Below are positions 5,975 through 6,442 of a stretch of 6,442 bases of DNA, one piece after another. Every line of letters begins with the position of its first letter. Positions within the stretch are counted from its first letter, which is position 1. Where the stretch lies: the NCBI GenBank assembly GCA_023424585.1, contig JAFADT010000529.1, positions 1-6,442 of the forward strand, read 5' to 3'. Made by a program: the position numbers and the translations under genes. The stretch comes from Pseudomonadota bacterium (lineage in GTDB: Bacteria; Myxococcota; Myxococcia; Myxococcales; Myxococcaceae). The notes beneath the pieces were generated by a model that saw only the letters and a list, made by a program, of their open reading frames with translations, made no database searches and was not told where the DNA came from.

Positions 5975-6442
5975 CTAGTCCTTCGTGCAGACGACGTCAT
6001 CGACCTGGAGGTGGTCGCGGTCGGCTTCGCTGCGGCTGGGGTAGAAGAACAGGCGCCAGTCGCGCACGTTGCCGGTGAAGCGGAAGAACACCGGCTTCCA
6101 CGCGTCGCTGTCGACGGCGAGGAAGTCCGTCTGCGGGCTCCAGCCGCCGCTCGAATAGCTGCGGTGGCGGATGCTGCCGTGGCCGCGCACCCGGTACGAG
6201 CAGGAGTAGGTGCCCGTCGGCACGTTGAACTTCTCCGTGGTGAAGCGCTCCGCGGTCTGGATGGGGACCACGAACTGCAACGCCGCCGAGCCGCCGTGCA
6301 CCGCGCTCGTGTAGCGCACGAGGCGCGAGGGCTTGATCTCCGAGCCCGGGTCCGTGATGCCGTTGTCGAGGCCGTACCAGTCATCCGGGACGTAGTTGTT
6401 CCCGTAGTAGGGGATGGCCCGGGTGCTCCAGCGCTCGAAGCC
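5975..6442 (-). CDS. C-terminal jelly-roll-like domain of a probably secreted protein (5' end outside window)
   Basis: The frame is open from the right edge to the TAG at 5977-5975, giving 155 visible residues. It opens with GFERWSTRAIPYYGNNYVPD followed by DWYGLDNGI. This resembles the 'N-G-x-F-E-x-W ... P-x-x-W' beginning of carbohydrate-binding or jelly-roll accessory modules (CBM4/9-like). Alternating strands follow: ALQFVVPIQT, GTYSCSYRVRG, PVFFRFTGNVRDWRLFFYP. It ends HLQVDDVVCTKD, the usual 'x-x-x-I/V-D-D-V' last strand of that fold. The two cysteines (in YSCSY and VVCTK) could form a disulfide, fitting an exported protein. The catalytic or main part lies off the window, so the enzyme type cannot be told. 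A GTG at 6319 is an internal codon, because the fold begins before it. Confidence 0.72.
   Translation of the reverse strand, partial: GFERWSTRAIPYYGNNYVPDDWYGLDNGITDPGSEIKPSRLVRYTSAVHGGSAALQFVVPIQTAERFTTEKFNVPTGTYSCSYRVRGHGSIRHRSYSSGGWSPQTDFLAVDSDAWKPVFFRFTGNVRDWRLFFYPSRSEADRDHLQVDDVVCTKD

Noticed and set aside
5968..6384. A Thr/Ser/Arg/Ala-rich 138-codon minus-strand frame
   Set aside because: It is a shifted frame of the jelly-roll-domain gene. Its biased composition comes from reading codon third positions out of phase.
4837..6442. A gasdermin or defence-system partner for the caspase
   Set aside because: No frame near the caspase encodes a plausible small pore-forming protein. The only neighbours are the MYXO-CTERM protein gene, behind a hairpin, and a convergent exported protein.
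1..6442. tRNA or rRNA genes, CRISPR repeats, insertion sequences, attachment sites
   Set aside because: No cloverleaf, regularly spaced repeats, terminal inverted repeats with a transposase, or atypical base composition was seen, apart from the short AT-rich Fur/promoter island.

Overview
The window is very GC-rich, with strong G/C preference at third codon positions. It contains a protein ending in a MYXO-CTERM sorting tail, two lipoproteins with short hydrophobic signals, and a metacaspase-like protease. Together these point to a myxobacterium (Myxococcota, probably Myxococcaceae such as Myxococcus, Corallococcus or Pyxidicoccus). I saw no tRNA, rRNA, CRISPR array, insertion sequence or phage gene, so this looks like ordinary chromosome.

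Left part (1-2770): the C-terminal half of an EamA/DMT-type transporter (+) runs tail to tail into a class I SAM-dependent methyltransferase (-), with only 4 bp between the stop codons. The methyltransferase is divergent from a lipoprotein gene (+), with 66 bp between the starts. The lipoprotein combines a TPR-like N-terminus, a segment resembling a POTRA fold, and a HEAT-like C-terminus. It is followed by a strong 42-nt hairpin and further overlapping inverted repeats.

Middle (2858-4896): this is the most interpretable unit. A promoter with a perfect TTGACA -35 box is followed directly by an AT-rich dyad that matches the Fur (ferric uptake regulator) box at 15 of 19 positions. It precedes a two-gene operon: a probable beta-propeller surface lipoprotein, then, 15 bp later, a secreted choice-of-anchor V-like protein with one CXXCH heme-type motif and a MYXO-CTERM tail. 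A hairpin closes the operon. The simplest reading is an iron-repressed cell-surface module, possibly for siderophore or heme/iron handling.

Right part (4897-6442): a stand-alone cytoplasmic caspase/metacaspase-family protease (+) has intact His and Cys catalytic residues. Its leader contains an 11-bp perfect inverted repeat that would hide the Shine-Dalgarno sequence, and a competing hairpin that would leave it in a loop. A near-perfect 14-bp hairpin separates it from a convergent gene (-), cut by the window edge, whose visible part is the C-terminal jelly-roll-like domain of a probably secreted protein.
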